Source: Mycobacterium parmense (GTDB lineage: Bacteria > Actinomycetota > Actinomycetes > Mycobacteriales > Mycobacteriaceae). From it: 64,000 nucleotides of DNA. The notes under the pieces were generated by a model. That model made no database searches and was not told the origin of the DNA. It saw only the letters and a program-made list of their open reading frames with translations. Shown here piece after piece: positions 1 to 8,409 of this stretch. The position numbers and the translations under genes were made by a program. The number at the start of each line of letters is the position of its first letter. Positions within the stretch are counted from its first letter, which is position 1. The stretch spans positions 2,542,001-2,606,000 of the forward strand of contig NZ_AP022614.1 of NCBI RefSeq assembly GCF_010730575.1, in the 5' to 3' direction.

Positions 1-96
1 CGCCCGGGCGTAACCGACCTCGATGATGGTCGCGATGCAGGCGTCCAGGAGCCGCGCGACGGTTTCCTCGCGGCGCTGCTGCTGGGTCCTGGCCAT
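1..96 (-). CDS. TetR-family transcriptional regulator, N-terminal fragment
   Basis: Only the first 32 codons lie in the window; the gene runs off the left edge. The peptide begins MARTQQQRREETVARLLDAC and continues into an ATIIEVGYARA segment, which is the usual start of the first helices of a TetR helix-turn-helix domain. The ATG sits one base after the stop codon of the D-aminoacylase gene, so the two are translationally coupled and probably co-transcribed. By position it matches the regulator next to Rv2913c in M. tuberculosis. A plausible target is the palindrome at 1943-1962 upstream of the pair, but that link is an inference. Confidence 0.75.
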   Translation of the reverse strand, partial: MARTQQQRREETVARLLDACIATIIEVGYARA

Positions 97-97
97 G

Positions 98-1906
98 TCA
101 GACACCGATTTTCGGTATGCTCCGCCGGCCGCGGGCCCGCTCGCCGGCGCGCAGGTACCGCCCGGACTTCACGGTCTGGCCGTAGCCGTCGCGGAACCGG
201 CCCCGGGTGTGGCTGCCGCCGAAGACGACGGCCCCGCCCACCCCGGTCGCGACCACGGCGTCGTCGTTTCGGTTGACCATGCGCCGCAGGCCGCCGTAGA
301 ACGGGACCGCCTCCTCGTGGTAGCCGTCGACCGAATCGTCGAGACCGGCGGGGTCGATCACCACGAAGTCCGCGCGGTCACCCTCGCGCAGCGTGCCCGC
401 GTCGATGCCGAACCAGTCGGCCAGTTCCCCGGTGAGGCGGTGCACCGCGCGCTCGGTGGACAGAAACGGCGCGCCGGCCAGCTGCGCGTCGCGGGTGCGC
501 TTGAGCAGCCGAAGCGCGAAGTTGTAGAAGGCCATGTTGCGCAGGTGCGCGCCGGCGTCCGAGAAGCCCATGTGCACGCTGGGGTCGGCGGCGAGCTTGT
601 TGAGCTGCCTGGGCCGGTGGTTGGCGACGGTGGTGGTCCACCGGACGTTGCGCTCGCCGTTGTCGACCAGCACGTCGAGGAAAGCGTCCAGCGGATGCAG
701 TCCCCGCTCGTCGGCGATGGCGCCGAAGGTCTTTCCGATCAGCGACGCGTCGGGGCACTCGACGATCACCGCGTCGTGAAAGTCGCGGTGCCACAACGTC
801 GGACCGAGCTTGCGCTTGTCGAACTCGCGCCGGAACCGGCGGCGGTAGTCCTCGTCGGCCAGCAGCGTGTTGCGTTCGAGCTGATCGCGCAGGTGCAGCG
901 CCGCGGTGCCCGCGCCGAACTCCTCGAAGACCGGCAGGTCGATCCCGTCGGAGTACAGCTCGAAGGGCACCGGCAAGTGCTGGAACCGCAGGCGCGAACC
1001 CAGGACCTTGTTGAGGATTCGGGTGCCGAGCCCGAACGTGTGCACGGCCAGCGGCATCGACTTGGCGTCGGCGGACACCAGCATGCTCATCCGGACACCT
1101 CTACCGCGCCCCAGGATCCGGCTGCTGGTGAGGAAGAACATCAGCACCGTCGCGGGCCTCGCGACGTCGGGTGCGCTCTGCAGCATCCGGCCGCGCCCGC
1201 GCAGCACGTCGATCAGCTTGCGGCGCTCGCGCCAGGTCGCGAAGGTCGACGGCAGCGCGCGCGAGCGGAACCGGTCGCCGTCGAGCTTGTCGATCGCCGC
1301 GTCCATCCCGGACATGCCCAGCATTCCGGCCTCGAGCGCCTCGTCGAGCAGCGCCGTCATCTTCGCCAGCTCGGCCCCGGTGGGCCGGACCGCGCGGTCG
1401 GTCGCCCGTTCGAGGCCCAGCACCGCGGTACGCAGGTCCGAATGACCAAGCAGGGAGCCGACGTTCGGCCCGAGCGGCAGCGCGTCGACGGCCGCGACGT
1501 ACTCGGCGGCCGTCGACCAGGTGCGACGCGAGGCCAGGGCGCGGCGGACGTATTCGCGCGGCACGGCCTCCACCCGGCTGAACAGGTCGGCAGCGTCGTC
1601 GGAGTCGGCGTACACGGTGGACAGCGAGCAGTTGCCCAGTAGCACGGTGGTGACGCCGTGGCGCACCGATTCCCGCAGCCCCGGATCGAGCAGCACCTCG
1701 GCGTCGTAGTGGGTGTGCACGTCGATGAAGCCCGGCATGACCCACTTGCCGGCCGCGTCGATCACCTCGGGGCAGCCGGTCTCGTCGAGCGGTTCCCGGC
1801 TGACCTCGGCCACCAGGCCGTCGCGGATCCCGAGCGTGCGGGTCAGCGGCGCCGCGCCGGTGCCGTCGAACCACAACCCGTCGCGGATGATCACGTCGTA
1901 GGCCAC
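98..1906 (-). CDS. N-acyl-D-amino-acid deacylase / amidohydrolase (Rv2913c-like)
   Basis: A 602-residue metal-dependent amidohydrolase of the D-aminoacylase type, expected to hydrolyse N-acyl-D-amino acids or a related amide in the cytoplasm. The first metal motif is visible as GFIDVHTHYDAE (H64 and H66), after an N-terminal beta-sandwich with the typical VIIRDGLWFDGTG start; a late FSDAGAHLRN segment is consistent with the catalytic Asp. The GTG at 1906 was chosen because AAGGAGG lies about 6 nt upstream and because it gives the family start (V/M)AYDVIIRDG; the reading frame is open further upstream but would begin inside the operator. It is followed by a TetR regulator. The true substrate is unknown. 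Confidence 0.88.
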   Translation of the reverse strand: MAYDVIIRDGLWFDGTGAAPLTRTLGIRDGLVAEVSREPLDETGCPEVIDAAGKWVMPGFIDVHTHYDAEVLLDPGLRESVRHGVTTVLLGNCSLSTVYADSDDAADLFSRVEAVPREYVRRALASRRTWSTAAEYVAAVDALPLGPNVGSLLGHSDLRTAVLGLERATDRAVRPTGAELAKMTALLDEALEAGMLGMSGMDAAIDKLDGDRFRSRALPSTFATWRERRKLIDVLRGRGRMLQSAPDVARPATVLMFFLTSSRILGRGRGVRMSMLVSADAKSMPLAVHTFGLGTRILNKVLGSRLRFQHLPVPFELYSDGIDLPVFEEFGAGTAALHLRDQLERNTLLADEDYRRRFRREFDKRKLGPTLWHRDFHDAVIVECPDASLIGKTFGAIADERGLHPLDAFLDVLVDNGERNVRWTTTVANHRPRQLNKLAADPSVHMGFSDAGAHLRNMAFYNFALRLLKRTRDAQLAGAPFLSTERAVHRLTGELADWFGIDAGTLREGDRADFVVIDPAGLDDSVDGYHEEAVPFYGGLRRMVNRNDDAVVATGVGGAVVFGGSHTRGRFRDGYGQTVKSGRYLRAGERARGRRSIPKIGV

Positions 1907-1942
1907 TGCGCCCTCCTTAGGATTTGGCAGGACGCTAACATA

Positions 1943-1962
1943 GATAGCAAGTACTCGCAATC
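1943..1962. promoter_or_regulatory. 20-bp palindrome, candidate TetR operator
   Basis: Read on the minus strand the sequence is GATTGCGAGTACTTGCTATC. It matches its own reverse complement at 16 of 20 positions around a GTAC-type centre. It lies about 40 bp upstream of the D-aminoacylase GTG, and a TetR-family gene follows in the same operon, so autoregulation through this site is likely. No promoter boxes were assigned with certainty. Confidence 0.5.
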
Positions 1963-2006
1963 ATTTCCGGGCGACAGGCCGGGTGGAGTTGCGCGCCGAC
2001 CGGCAA

Positions 2007-3626
2007 TCAGCGATGCGGGCCCGACGGCTGGGGCACCGGCCCGTTGGGGTCCGGCGGGCCCGGCGCGGGGTTGGGCACCGTCACGCCAGGCGGCACCTCG
2101 CCGCTGCGGCTGAGCACCGTCGGGACGCGCATCACCGCCGAGCGCTGGCCGCACTCGTTGCTCTGCACGGTGACGGTCTCCTCGCCGTCGAGGTCGCCCT
2201 GCGGCTGCGGCCGCAGCGACAGCACCAGCGTCGTCAGCTGGGTCTTGGTCTCACCGTCCGGTCCGACGCAGGCGAATTGCGCGTCCGCGGGCTGCGACTG
2301 CCACTCCCCTTCCCGAAACTGCAGGCTCAGCTCGCGGTTGCCGGGCCCCGCCAGCTGCCGGTGGTCGGTGTCGTCGAGCTGGATCGCGGACGCGGTACAC
2401 GCCGTCGGCGTGCACGACGAACGGAAGGCCCACCAGGTGTTCACGTCCGGCGGTTGCGGGTTGGAGATGTAGTTGAAGGTCTCCTTGGTGCGCTCCACGT
2501 CGAGCCGGTAGGTGCCGTCGAGAGGGACGGGCGCGGCGGCCGGGCCGGCGACGGGCGGGGCGGCGGCCGCGGGTGACGCACCGGTGGTCGCGCGGCCCGA
2601 CGGGGTGGCGGTCGTGCCCGTCGTCCGCCCGATCACGAAGGCGGCGGCGACCAGCCCGACGAGCAACACCACCGCCGCGGCTCCCAGCACCAGCTTGCGG
2701 GGCCTGCGCCGCCGCAGCGGGTCCGATGTGTGCCGAACCGGTTGCGCCCTCGCCGCCGCGGAGCGGTGCTCCGCCGGACCGTCGGGCGCGACGGACCGCA
2801 GAACCCCGCCGTAAGCGGGATATTCGGCGACCATGACGGCCTCGGGGCTGCGGTCGCCGAGCAGGACTCCGGCGTGTTCGTTGGCGGCCTCGGCGAACTC
2901 GCCGCACGTGCGGAACCGGTCCGCGGGCCGCGCGGCGAGCGCCTTCGCGAACACGACGTCGAGGCGGGCCAGCTCCGGGCGCTGCTCGCTGAGTCGCGCC
3001 TCCGACCCCGGCGGCGCCCCGCTGAGCAGGTGAAATGCCGTGGCCGCCAACGCGTACTGGTCGGAGCGCCCGTCGGGTTCGGCGCCCCGCAACCACTCGG
3101 GCGCGGTGTAGCCGGGAGCGCCGAGAGACCCCATGGGCGGCGAGATGCCGAAGTCGGACAGGGCGACCCGCTGCTCGCCCTCACCCCGGCTGACCAGGAT
3201 GTTGCCGGGCTTGACGTCGCGATGCAGCAGGCCGCGCTGGTGGGCGTAGTCGAGGGCGCCGGCGATGTCGGTCACCATGGCCAGCACCTCGCTGACCGGT
3301 GAGACCGCCGGGAACCGGCCGGCCATGAGCTGCGCGGCGCTGATGCCCTCGACGTAGTCCATCGCCACGAACAGCCGGCCGTCGAACTCACCGCGGTCGT
3401 GCACGCCGACGATGTGGGGATGGTAGAGGTTCGCCGCGATCGGGGTCTCCCGCTGGAAACGGCCGCGAAATTCGGGATCCGAGGACAGTTCCGGGGAAAG
3501 GACCTTCAGAGCCCGCCAGCAGACGGCGACAAGATCCTGGACGAGGTACACCTCGCCCGTGGATCCGGAGCCGAGCCTTCGCGCCACCGTGAACCCGGCG
3601 AAGGTGGCGCCGCTGGCTAAAGCCAT
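2007..3626 (-). CDS. pknI: Membrane serine/threonine protein kinase, PknI-like
   Basis: A receptor-type Ser/Thr kinase of about 539 residues. The N-terminal cytoplasmic kinase domain carries the ATP lysine in ALKVLS (about K41), the catalytic loop HRDVKPGN (about 135-142) and DFG (about 158-160). A single membrane helix rich in V, L and A follows a basic RRRRPRKL stretch, and an alanine/proline-rich extracellular region ends with GPVPQPSGPHR. From memory, M. tuberculosis PknI has Asn where this protein has Lys in the catalytic loop, so this copy looks more canonical. Two adjacent ATGs exist (3629 and 3626); the second was chosen because the family begins MALASG. It lies 48 nt downstream of the amidohydrolase gene. 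Context next to ffh and glnD matches pknI. Confidence 0.9.
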   Translation of the reverse strand: MALASGATFAGFTVARRLGSGSTGEVYLVQDLVAVCWRALKVLSPELSSDPEFRGRFQRETPIAANLYHPHIVGVHDRGEFDGRLFVAMDYVEGISAAQLMAGRFPAVSPVSEVLAMVTDIAGALDYAHQRGLLHRDVKPGNILVSRGEGEQRVALSDFGISPPMGSLGAPGYTAPEWLRGAEPDGRSDQYALAATAFHLLSGAPPGSEARLSEQRPELARLDVVFAKALAARPADRFRTCGEFAEAANEHAGVLLGDRSPEAVMVAEYPAYGGVLRSVAPDGPAEHRSAAARAQPVRHTSDPLRRRRPRKLVLGAAAVVLLVGLVAAAFVIGRTTGTTATPSGRATTGASPAAAAPPVAGPAAAPVPLDGTYRLDVERTKETFNYISNPQPPDVNTWWAFRSSCTPTACTASAIQLDDTDHRQLAGPGNRELSLQFREGEWQSQPADAQFACVGPDGETKTQLTTLVLSLRPQPQGDLDGEETVTVQSNECGQRSAVMRVPTVLSRSGEVPPGVTVPNPAPGPPDPNGPVPQPSGPHR

Positions 3627-3674
3627 CATCCGATGGTAACCATCGCCGCGGCGCCTCGCGCGGCCAGTGCGGGG

Positions 3675-4781
3675 CTATCGCCAGGGGCGAAACACCTTGC
3701 CACGCAGGATCACCAGATCGGGCCGGTTCAGGACGGCGGGACCCGACCGCGGGTCCTGCGAATAGCACAACAGGTCGGCCGGCGCCCCGTGCTCCAGGCC
3801 GGGCCGGCCCAGCCAGCGGCGGGCGTCCCAGCACGCCGCGCCCAGCGCCGCGTCGGGGCTCATGCCGATGTTCTTCAGGGCCTCGACCTCGTCGGCAATG
3901 CGGCCGTGGGCGACGGTGCTGCCGGCGTCGCTGCCCGCGTACACCGGCACGCCCGCCTCGCACGCCGCGGCCACGCGCGGATAGCAGCGCGTGTAGAGGT
4001 CGCGCATGTGGGCCGCGTAGGTGGGGTAGCGCGCGGCGGAGTCGGCGATGCCCGGGAAGTTCTCGACGTTGACCAGCGTGGGCACCAGCGCGGTTCCGTG
4101 TTCGATCATCAGGGCGATGGTGTCGTCGGTGAGCCCGGTGCCGTGCTCGATGCAGTCGATCCCGGCGCCGATCAGCCCCGGCAGCGCGTCCTCGCCGAAG
4201 ACGTGCGCGGTGACGCGGGCGCCGAGCGCGTGCGCGGTGTCGATCGCGGCCTTGAGCACGTCGTCGGACCACAACGGCGCGAGGTCGCCGACGGTGCGGT
4301 CGATCCAGTCGCCGACCAGCTTGACCCAGCCGTCCCCGCGCTTGGCCTGCTCGGCCACCGCCGCCGGCAGCTGCGACTCGTCCTCGAGCTCGTCGGCGAA
4401 GCCGGCAATGTAGCGCTTGGGCCTCGCGACATGCCGTCCGGCCCTGATGATCCGCGGCAGGTCGTCCCGGTCGTCGAGGCTGCGGGTGTCGGTCGGCGAT
4501 CCGCAGTCGCGCAGCAGCAGCGCCCCGACGTCGCGTTCGGTCTCGGCCTGGGCGACCGCCTCGTCGAGGGTGATCTCGCCGTGGTGGCCGAGGCCGACGT
4601 GGCAGTGCGCGTCGACCAGCCCGGGCAGGATCCAGCCGCCCTCGAAGACGGTGTCGGCCCCGGCGACGGGTTCGGTGCTGATGCGGCCGTCGACGATCCA
4701 CAGCCGGGTCTCGGCGTCGCCGGGCAGCACGACGCCGCGCACCTGCGTGCGCACCGTGCGGCTACTTCCGTCCGGTCTCAT
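3675..4781 (-). CDS. Amidohydrolase (Rv2915c-like)
   Basis: A 368-residue cytoplasmic amidohydrolase of the imidazolonepropionase/prolidase-like branch. The first metal ligands are in GLVDAHCHVGLG (H59 and H61); later FADELEDESQLP, HVFGED and YAGSDAG segments fit the remaining metal ligands, the last containing the catalytic Asp. Length agrees with the M. tuberculosis homologue. The ATG at 4781 directly follows the repeat element at 4783-4827, so the 5' untranslated region between ffh and this gene consists entirely of that repeat and no good Shine-Dalgarno sequence is seen. The substrate cannot be deduced. Confidence 0.85.
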   Translation of the reverse strand: MRPDGSSRTVRTQVRGVVLPGDAETRLWIVDGRISTEPVAGADTVFEGGWILPGLVDAHCHVGLGHHGEITLDEAVAQAETERDVGALLLRDCGSPTDTRSLDDRDDLPRIIRAGRHVARPKRYIAGFADELEDESQLPAAVAEQAKRGDGWVKLVGDWIDRTVGDLAPLWSDDVLKAAIDTAHALGARVTAHVFGEDALPGLIGAGIDCIEHGTGLTDDTIALMIEHGTALVPTLVNVENFPGIADSAARYPTYAAHMRDLYTRCYPRVAAACEAGVPVYAGSDAGSTVAHGRIADEVEALKNIGMSPDAALGAACWDARRWLGRPGLEHGAPADLLCYSQDPRSGPAVLNRPDLVILRGKVFRPWR

Positions 4782-4782
4782 G

Positions 4783-4827
4783 GTGACGACCCGCTTCGCC
4801 CGGCACCGCCGCGCTCGCGATCGTCAC
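4783..4827. repeat. 45-bp REP-like element, single copy (ffh / amidohydrolase junction)
   Basis: The ends gtgacga and tcgtcac are perfect inverted repeats around a core related to cccgcttcgcccgg...cgcgctcgcga. It belongs to the same family as the arrays at 20138-20403 and 38711-38918. The stop codon of ffh (4824-4826) is formed by the distal arm, and the other end stops 1 nt from the ATG of the downstream amidohydrolase. This stop-to-start placement resembles mycobacterial MIRU elements, but the sequence and length are different. Confidence 0.85.
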
Positions 4828-6380
4828 GACTTGCCGGGGAACTTGAGCTTCGACAGGTCGAAGTCGGCCAGTCCCGGCGGCAACTCGTTGAGGCCCTCGG
4901 GCATCTGGGACAGGTCGGGGAATCCGGCCGGCATTCCGGGCATGCCGGCCATCAGCGGGTTCCGCGCCTTCGGCGGCGTCGGGCCGCGGGCCCCCTTCTT
5001 GCCCTTCTTGCCCTTGGCCCCCTTGCTCTTGCGAGTGGCCGACTTGCGGCCCAGGCCGGGGATGCCCATGCCGCCGAGCATCGACGACATCATCTTGCGG
5101 GCCTCGAAGAAGCGGTCGACCAGCTGGTTGACCTCGGCGACCGTGACCCCGGACCCGTTGGCGATGCGCAGGCGCCGCGACGCGTTGATGATCTTCGGGT
5201 CGGCCCGCTCCTGGGGCGTCATCCCGCGGATGATGGCCTGCAGGCGGTCCAGATCGCGGTCGTCGACCTGGGCCAGCGCGTCCTTCATCTGCCCGGCGCC
5301 GGGCAGCATGCCCAGCAGGTTGCCGATCGGGCCCATCTTGCGGATGGCGAGCATCTGCTCGAGGAAGTCCTCGAGCGTCAGCTCGCCGGTGCCGATCTTG
5401 GCGGCGGCGGCCTCGGCCTGCTCGGCGTCGAAGACCTGCTCGGCCTGCTCGATCAGGCTCAACACGTCGCCCATGCCCAGGATGCGGCCGGCCATCCGGT
5501 CGGGGTGGAAGACGTCGAAGTCTTCCAGCTTCTCGCCGCTGGAGGCGAACAGGATCGGCACGCCGGTGACCTCGCGGACCGACAGCGCCGCGCCGCCGCG
5601 GGCGTCGCCGTCGAGCTTGGTCAGCACCACCCCGGTGAAGCCGACGCCCTGGCCGAACGCCTCGGCGGTGGCGACGGCGTCCTGGCCGATCATCGCGTCC
5701 AGGACGAACAGCACCTCGTCGGGGTTGACGGCGGCGCGGATGGCCGCGGCCTGGGCCATCAGCTCCTCGTCGATGCCCAGTCGCCCGGCGGTGTCGACGA
5801 TGACGACGTCGTGATGTTTGGCGCGGGCCTCCGCGAGCCCGGCGGTGGCGACCGCGACCGGGTCACCCGGCCCGGATCCCGGCGATTCCCCGGGGTGTGG
5901 CGCGAACACCGGGACCCCGGCACGTTGGCCGGTGACCTGGAGCTGGTTCACCGCGGCCGGCCGCTGCAGGTCGCAGGCCACCAGCAGCGGCGTGTGGCCC
6001 TGGCCGCGCAGCCAGGCGGCCAGCTTGCCGGCCAGCGTCGTCTTACCCGACCCCTGCAGGCCGGCGAGCATGATCACGGTCGGCGGCGTCTTGGCGAACG
6101 CCAGCTGGCGGGTCTGGCCCCCGAGGATCCCGATGAGCTCCTCGTTGACGATCTTGACGACCTGCTGCGCCGGGTTCAGCGCGCCGGACACCTCGGCGCC
6201 CTTGGCGCGCTCCTTGATGCGGTTGACGAAAGCCCGCACCACCGGCAGCGACACGTCCGCTTCCAGCAGCGCCAGCCGGATCTCGCGGGTGGTGGCCTCG
6301 ATGTCGGCGTCGGTCAGTCGACCCTTGCCACGCAGCCCCGCCAGGGCACCGGTCAACCGGTCAGACAGCGATTCGAACAC
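4824..6380 (-). CDS. ffh: Signal recognition particle GTPase Ffh (SRP54)
   Basis: A 518-residue SRP54 protein that binds 4.5S RNA and signal peptides and, with FtsY, docks ribosomes at the membrane. The N domain is followed by the G domain with GLQGSGKT (107-114), a DTAGR motif and TKLDGDARGG, then the methionine-rich M domain (KMGPIGNLLGMLPGAGQM, RKMMSSMLGGMG) and a basic C-terminal tail with SKGAKGKKGKKGA. The start MFESLSDRLTGAL is the family start. The partner gene ftsY is also in this window (12840-14204). The stop codon falls inside the REP-like element. Confidence 0.97.
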   Translation of the reverse strand: MFESLSDRLTGALAGLRGKGRLTDADIEATTREIRLALLEADVSLPVVRAFVNRIKERAKGAEVSGALNPAQQVVKIVNEELIGILGGQTRQLAFAKTPPTVIMLAGLQGSGKTTLAGKLAAWLRGQGHTPLLVACDLQRPAAVNQLQVTGQRAGVPVFAPHPGESPGSGPGDPVAVATAGLAEARAKHHDVVIVDTAGRLGIDEELMAQAAAIRAAVNPDEVLFVLDAMIGQDAVATAEAFGQGVGFTGVVLTKLDGDARGGAALSVREVTGVPILFASSGEKLEDFDVFHPDRMAGRILGMGDVLSLIEQAEQVFDAEQAEAAAAKIGTGELTLEDFLEQMLAIRKMGPIGNLLGMLPGAGQMKDALAQVDDRDLDRLQAIIRGMTPQERADPKIINASRRLRIANGSGVTVAEVNQLVDRFFEARKMMSSMLGGMGIPGLGRKSATRKSKGAKGKKGKKGARGPTPPKARNPLMAGMPGMPAGFPDLSQMPEGLNELPPGLADFDLSKLKFPGKS

Positions 6381-6400
6381 GCGACCAGCCTAGTGGTACT

Positions 6401-6426
6401 GCAAGCGCGGCGAAGCCGGGCGCAGC
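6401..6426. repeat. Decayed REP-like element core upstream of ffh
   Basis: These 26 bases (gcaagcgcggcgaagccggg followed by cgcagc) are identical to the centre of the repeats at 20138-20403. The flanking arms have diverged (gtggtact on one side, agctgcccc on the other), leaving only a short possible pairing. It looks like an old solitary copy, 20 bp upstream of the ffh start codon. Confidence 0.7.
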
Positions 6427-6444
6427 AGCTGCCCCCGCGCGAGG

Positions 6445-6490
6445 GTGCGGCTGCCCGCACACTCGGTGCCCAACGTGCGGCGGGCCGCAC
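6445..6490. repeat. Two tandem 30-bp hairpin units in the ffh / helicase divergent region
   Basis: Two units repeat at a 30-bp spacing. Each has a perfect 6-bp stem gtgcgg/ccgcac with a 4-nt loop (ctgc or cggg), followed by actcggtgc or actcggcgc. They lie between the divergent ffh and helicase genes and may act as terminator, operator or small-RNA structure; nothing in the sequence decides between these. Confidence 0.5.
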
Positions 6491-6639
6491 ACTCGGCGCA
6501 AGAGACGCGGGGAAATCGTCGACGGCGCGCGCCCCGGCGCGACGAGTCGCTGCGGCACTGAAAAGCGTTGGCGTGCTACATTTCACGTCCGCCACTCAAT
6601 CGCGTCGTCCACGCCCAAAACTGCAGACCACGGGGGGAA

Positions 6640-8403
6640 ATGTCCGTGCAACCGCTCGCCCGCACGGACGCGTCCGTCGACGACGAGGGCGGCGCGATCG
6701 CCGAAGCCGGCGGCGGGCCGCTGCGAGGCTGGCAGCGCCGGGCGCTGGTGAAGTACCTGGCCGGCCGGCCGCGCGACTTTCTCGCCGTGGCCACCCCCGG
6801 CTCGGGCAAGACGACGTTCGCCCTGCGCGTGGCGGGCGAGCTGCTGGCCCAGCGCGCCGTCGACCAGATCACCGTCGTGGTGCCCACCGAACACCTCAAG
6901 GTGCAGTGGGCCCAGGCCGCGGCGCGGCAGGGCATCGCCCTGGACCCGAGGTTCTCCAACGGCACCGCAGCGACGTCGGCGGAGTACCACGGCGTGATGG
7001 TGACCTACGCGCAGGTCGCGGCGCACCCCACGCTGCACCGGGTACGCACCGAGCAGCGGCGGACCCTGGTCGTCTTCGACGAGATCCACCACGGCGGCGA
7101 CGCCAAGACCTGGGGCGACGCGATCCGGGAGGCCTTCGGCGACGCGACCCGCCGGCTCGCGCTGACGGGTACGCCGTTCCGCAGCGACGACAGCCCCATC
7201 CCGTTCGTCAGCTATGTCGCGGGCGCCGACGGGGTGCACCGCTCGCAGGCCGACCACACCTATGGCTACTCCGAGGCCCTCGCCGACGGCGTGGTGCGGC
7301 CGGTGGTCTTCCTGGCCTACTCCGGGGAGGCGCGCTGGCGGGACAGCGCCGGCGAGGAGCACTCCGCGCGGCTGGGCGAGCCGCTGTCCCCCGAACAGAC
7401 CGCGCGGGCGTGGCGGACCGCGCTGGATCCCGCCGGCGAGTGGATGCCCGCGGTGATCGCGGCCGCCGATCAGCGGCTGCGCCAGAAGCGGGCCCACGTG
7501 CCCGACGCCGGCGGCATGATCATCGCCTCCGACCGCACCGCGGCCCGCGCCTACGCAGCCCTGCTGACGACGCTCACCGGCGAGGCGCCGACCGTGGTGC
7601 TGTCCGACGATCCCGGGTCGTCGGATCGCATCAGCGAGTTCGCCGAGGGCACCAGCCGGTGGCTGGTCGCCGTCCGCATGGTCTCCGAGGGCGTCGACGT
7701 GCCGCGGCTGTCGGTCGGGATCTACGCCACCAGCGCCTCGACCCCACTGTTCTTCGCGCAGGCCATCGGCCGGTTCGTGCGGTCGCGCCGGCCGGGCGAG
7801 ACGGCCAGCATCTTCGTGCCGTCGGTCCCCAACCTGCTGCAGCTGGCCAGCGAGCTGGAGGCGCAGCGCAACCACGTGCTCGGGGAGCCGCACCGCCCGG
7901 ACGGCGACCCCCTCGACGGCGACCCGGCCGTCAGGACGCAGACCGAGAAGACCGAGGCGGACAACGGGTTCACCTCGCTGGGCGCGGACGCCGAGCTCGA
8001 CCAGGTCATCTTCGACGGGTCGTCGTTCGGCACCGCAACGCCCGCGGGCAGCGAGGAGGAGGCCGACTACCTGGGCATCCCCGGCCTGCTCGACGCCGAC
8101 CAGATGCGCGCCCTGCTGCACCGCCGCCAGGACGAGCAACTGCAGAGGCGTGCCCAGCTGCAGGTGCCGACCGCCGACGCGACGCCCCGGTCGGCCCCGT
8201 CGGTGCACGGCCAGCTGCGCGAGCTGCGTCGCGAGCTCAACACTCTGGTGTCGCTGGCCCACCACCGCACCGGCAAGCCGCACGGCTGGATCCACAACGA
8301 ACTGCGCCGACGCTGCGGGGGTCCGCCGGTGGCCGCCGCCTCCCGCGACCAGATCAAGGCGCGCATCGATGCCCTGCGCCAGCTCAGCTCCGAGCTGGCC
8401 TGA
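6640..8403 (+). CDS. DEAD/DEAH-box (DEIH) superfamily 2 helicase (Rv2917-like)
   Basis: A 587-residue SF2 helicase-like ATPase. Walker A is ATPGSGKT, Walker B is VVFDEIHHGGD, motif III is LTGTPFRSD, and the C-terminal RecA-like lobe has VSEGVDVPRLSVG and FFAQAIGRFVRSRRPGE with the arginine finger. A C-terminal segment of about 80 residues (RRELNTLVSLAHHRTG, GWIHNELRRRCG) is specific to this actinobacterial family. The reading frame is open from 6568; the ATG at 6640 was chosen because a GGGGGG stretch precedes it and the added upstream residues look like untranslated sequence; a GTG at 6646 is an alternative. It converges on glnD with a 6-nt gap. A role in DNA repair is plausible but unproven. 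Confidence 0.88.
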   Translation: MSVQPLARTDASVDDEGGAIAEAGGGPLRGWQRRALVKYLAGRPRDFLAVATPGSGKTTFALRVAGELLAQRAVDQITVVVPTEHLKVQWAQAAARQGIALDPRFSNGTAATSAEYHGVMVTYAQVAAHPTLHRVRTEQRRTLVVFDEIHHGGDAKTWGDAIREAFGDATRRLALTGTPFRSDDSPIPFVSYVAGADGVHRSQADHTYGYSEALADGVVRPVVFLAYSGEARWRDSAGEEHSARLGEPLSPEQTARAWRTALDPAGEWMPAVIAAADQRLRQKRAHVPDAGGMIIASDRTAARAYAALLTTLTGEAPTVVLSDDPGSSDRISEFAEGTSRWLVAVRMVSEGVDVPRLSVGIYATSASTPLFFAQAIGRFVRSRRPGETASIFVPSVPNLLQLASELEAQRNHVLGEPHRPDGDPLDGDPAVRTQTEKTEADNGFTSLGADAELDQVIFDGSSFGTATPAGSEEEADYLGIPGLLDADQMRALLHRRQDEQLQRRAQLQVPTADATPRSAPSVHGQLRELRRELNTLVSLAHHRTGKPHGWIHNELRRRCGGPPVAAASRDQIKARIDALRQLSSELA

Positions 8404-8409
8404 CGGCCG

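Noticed and set aside
1655..2113. A plus-strand small gene between the D-aminoacylase and PknI genes
   Set aside because: It covers the minus-strand enzyme start and the operator, has no ribosome binding site and no recognisable product.
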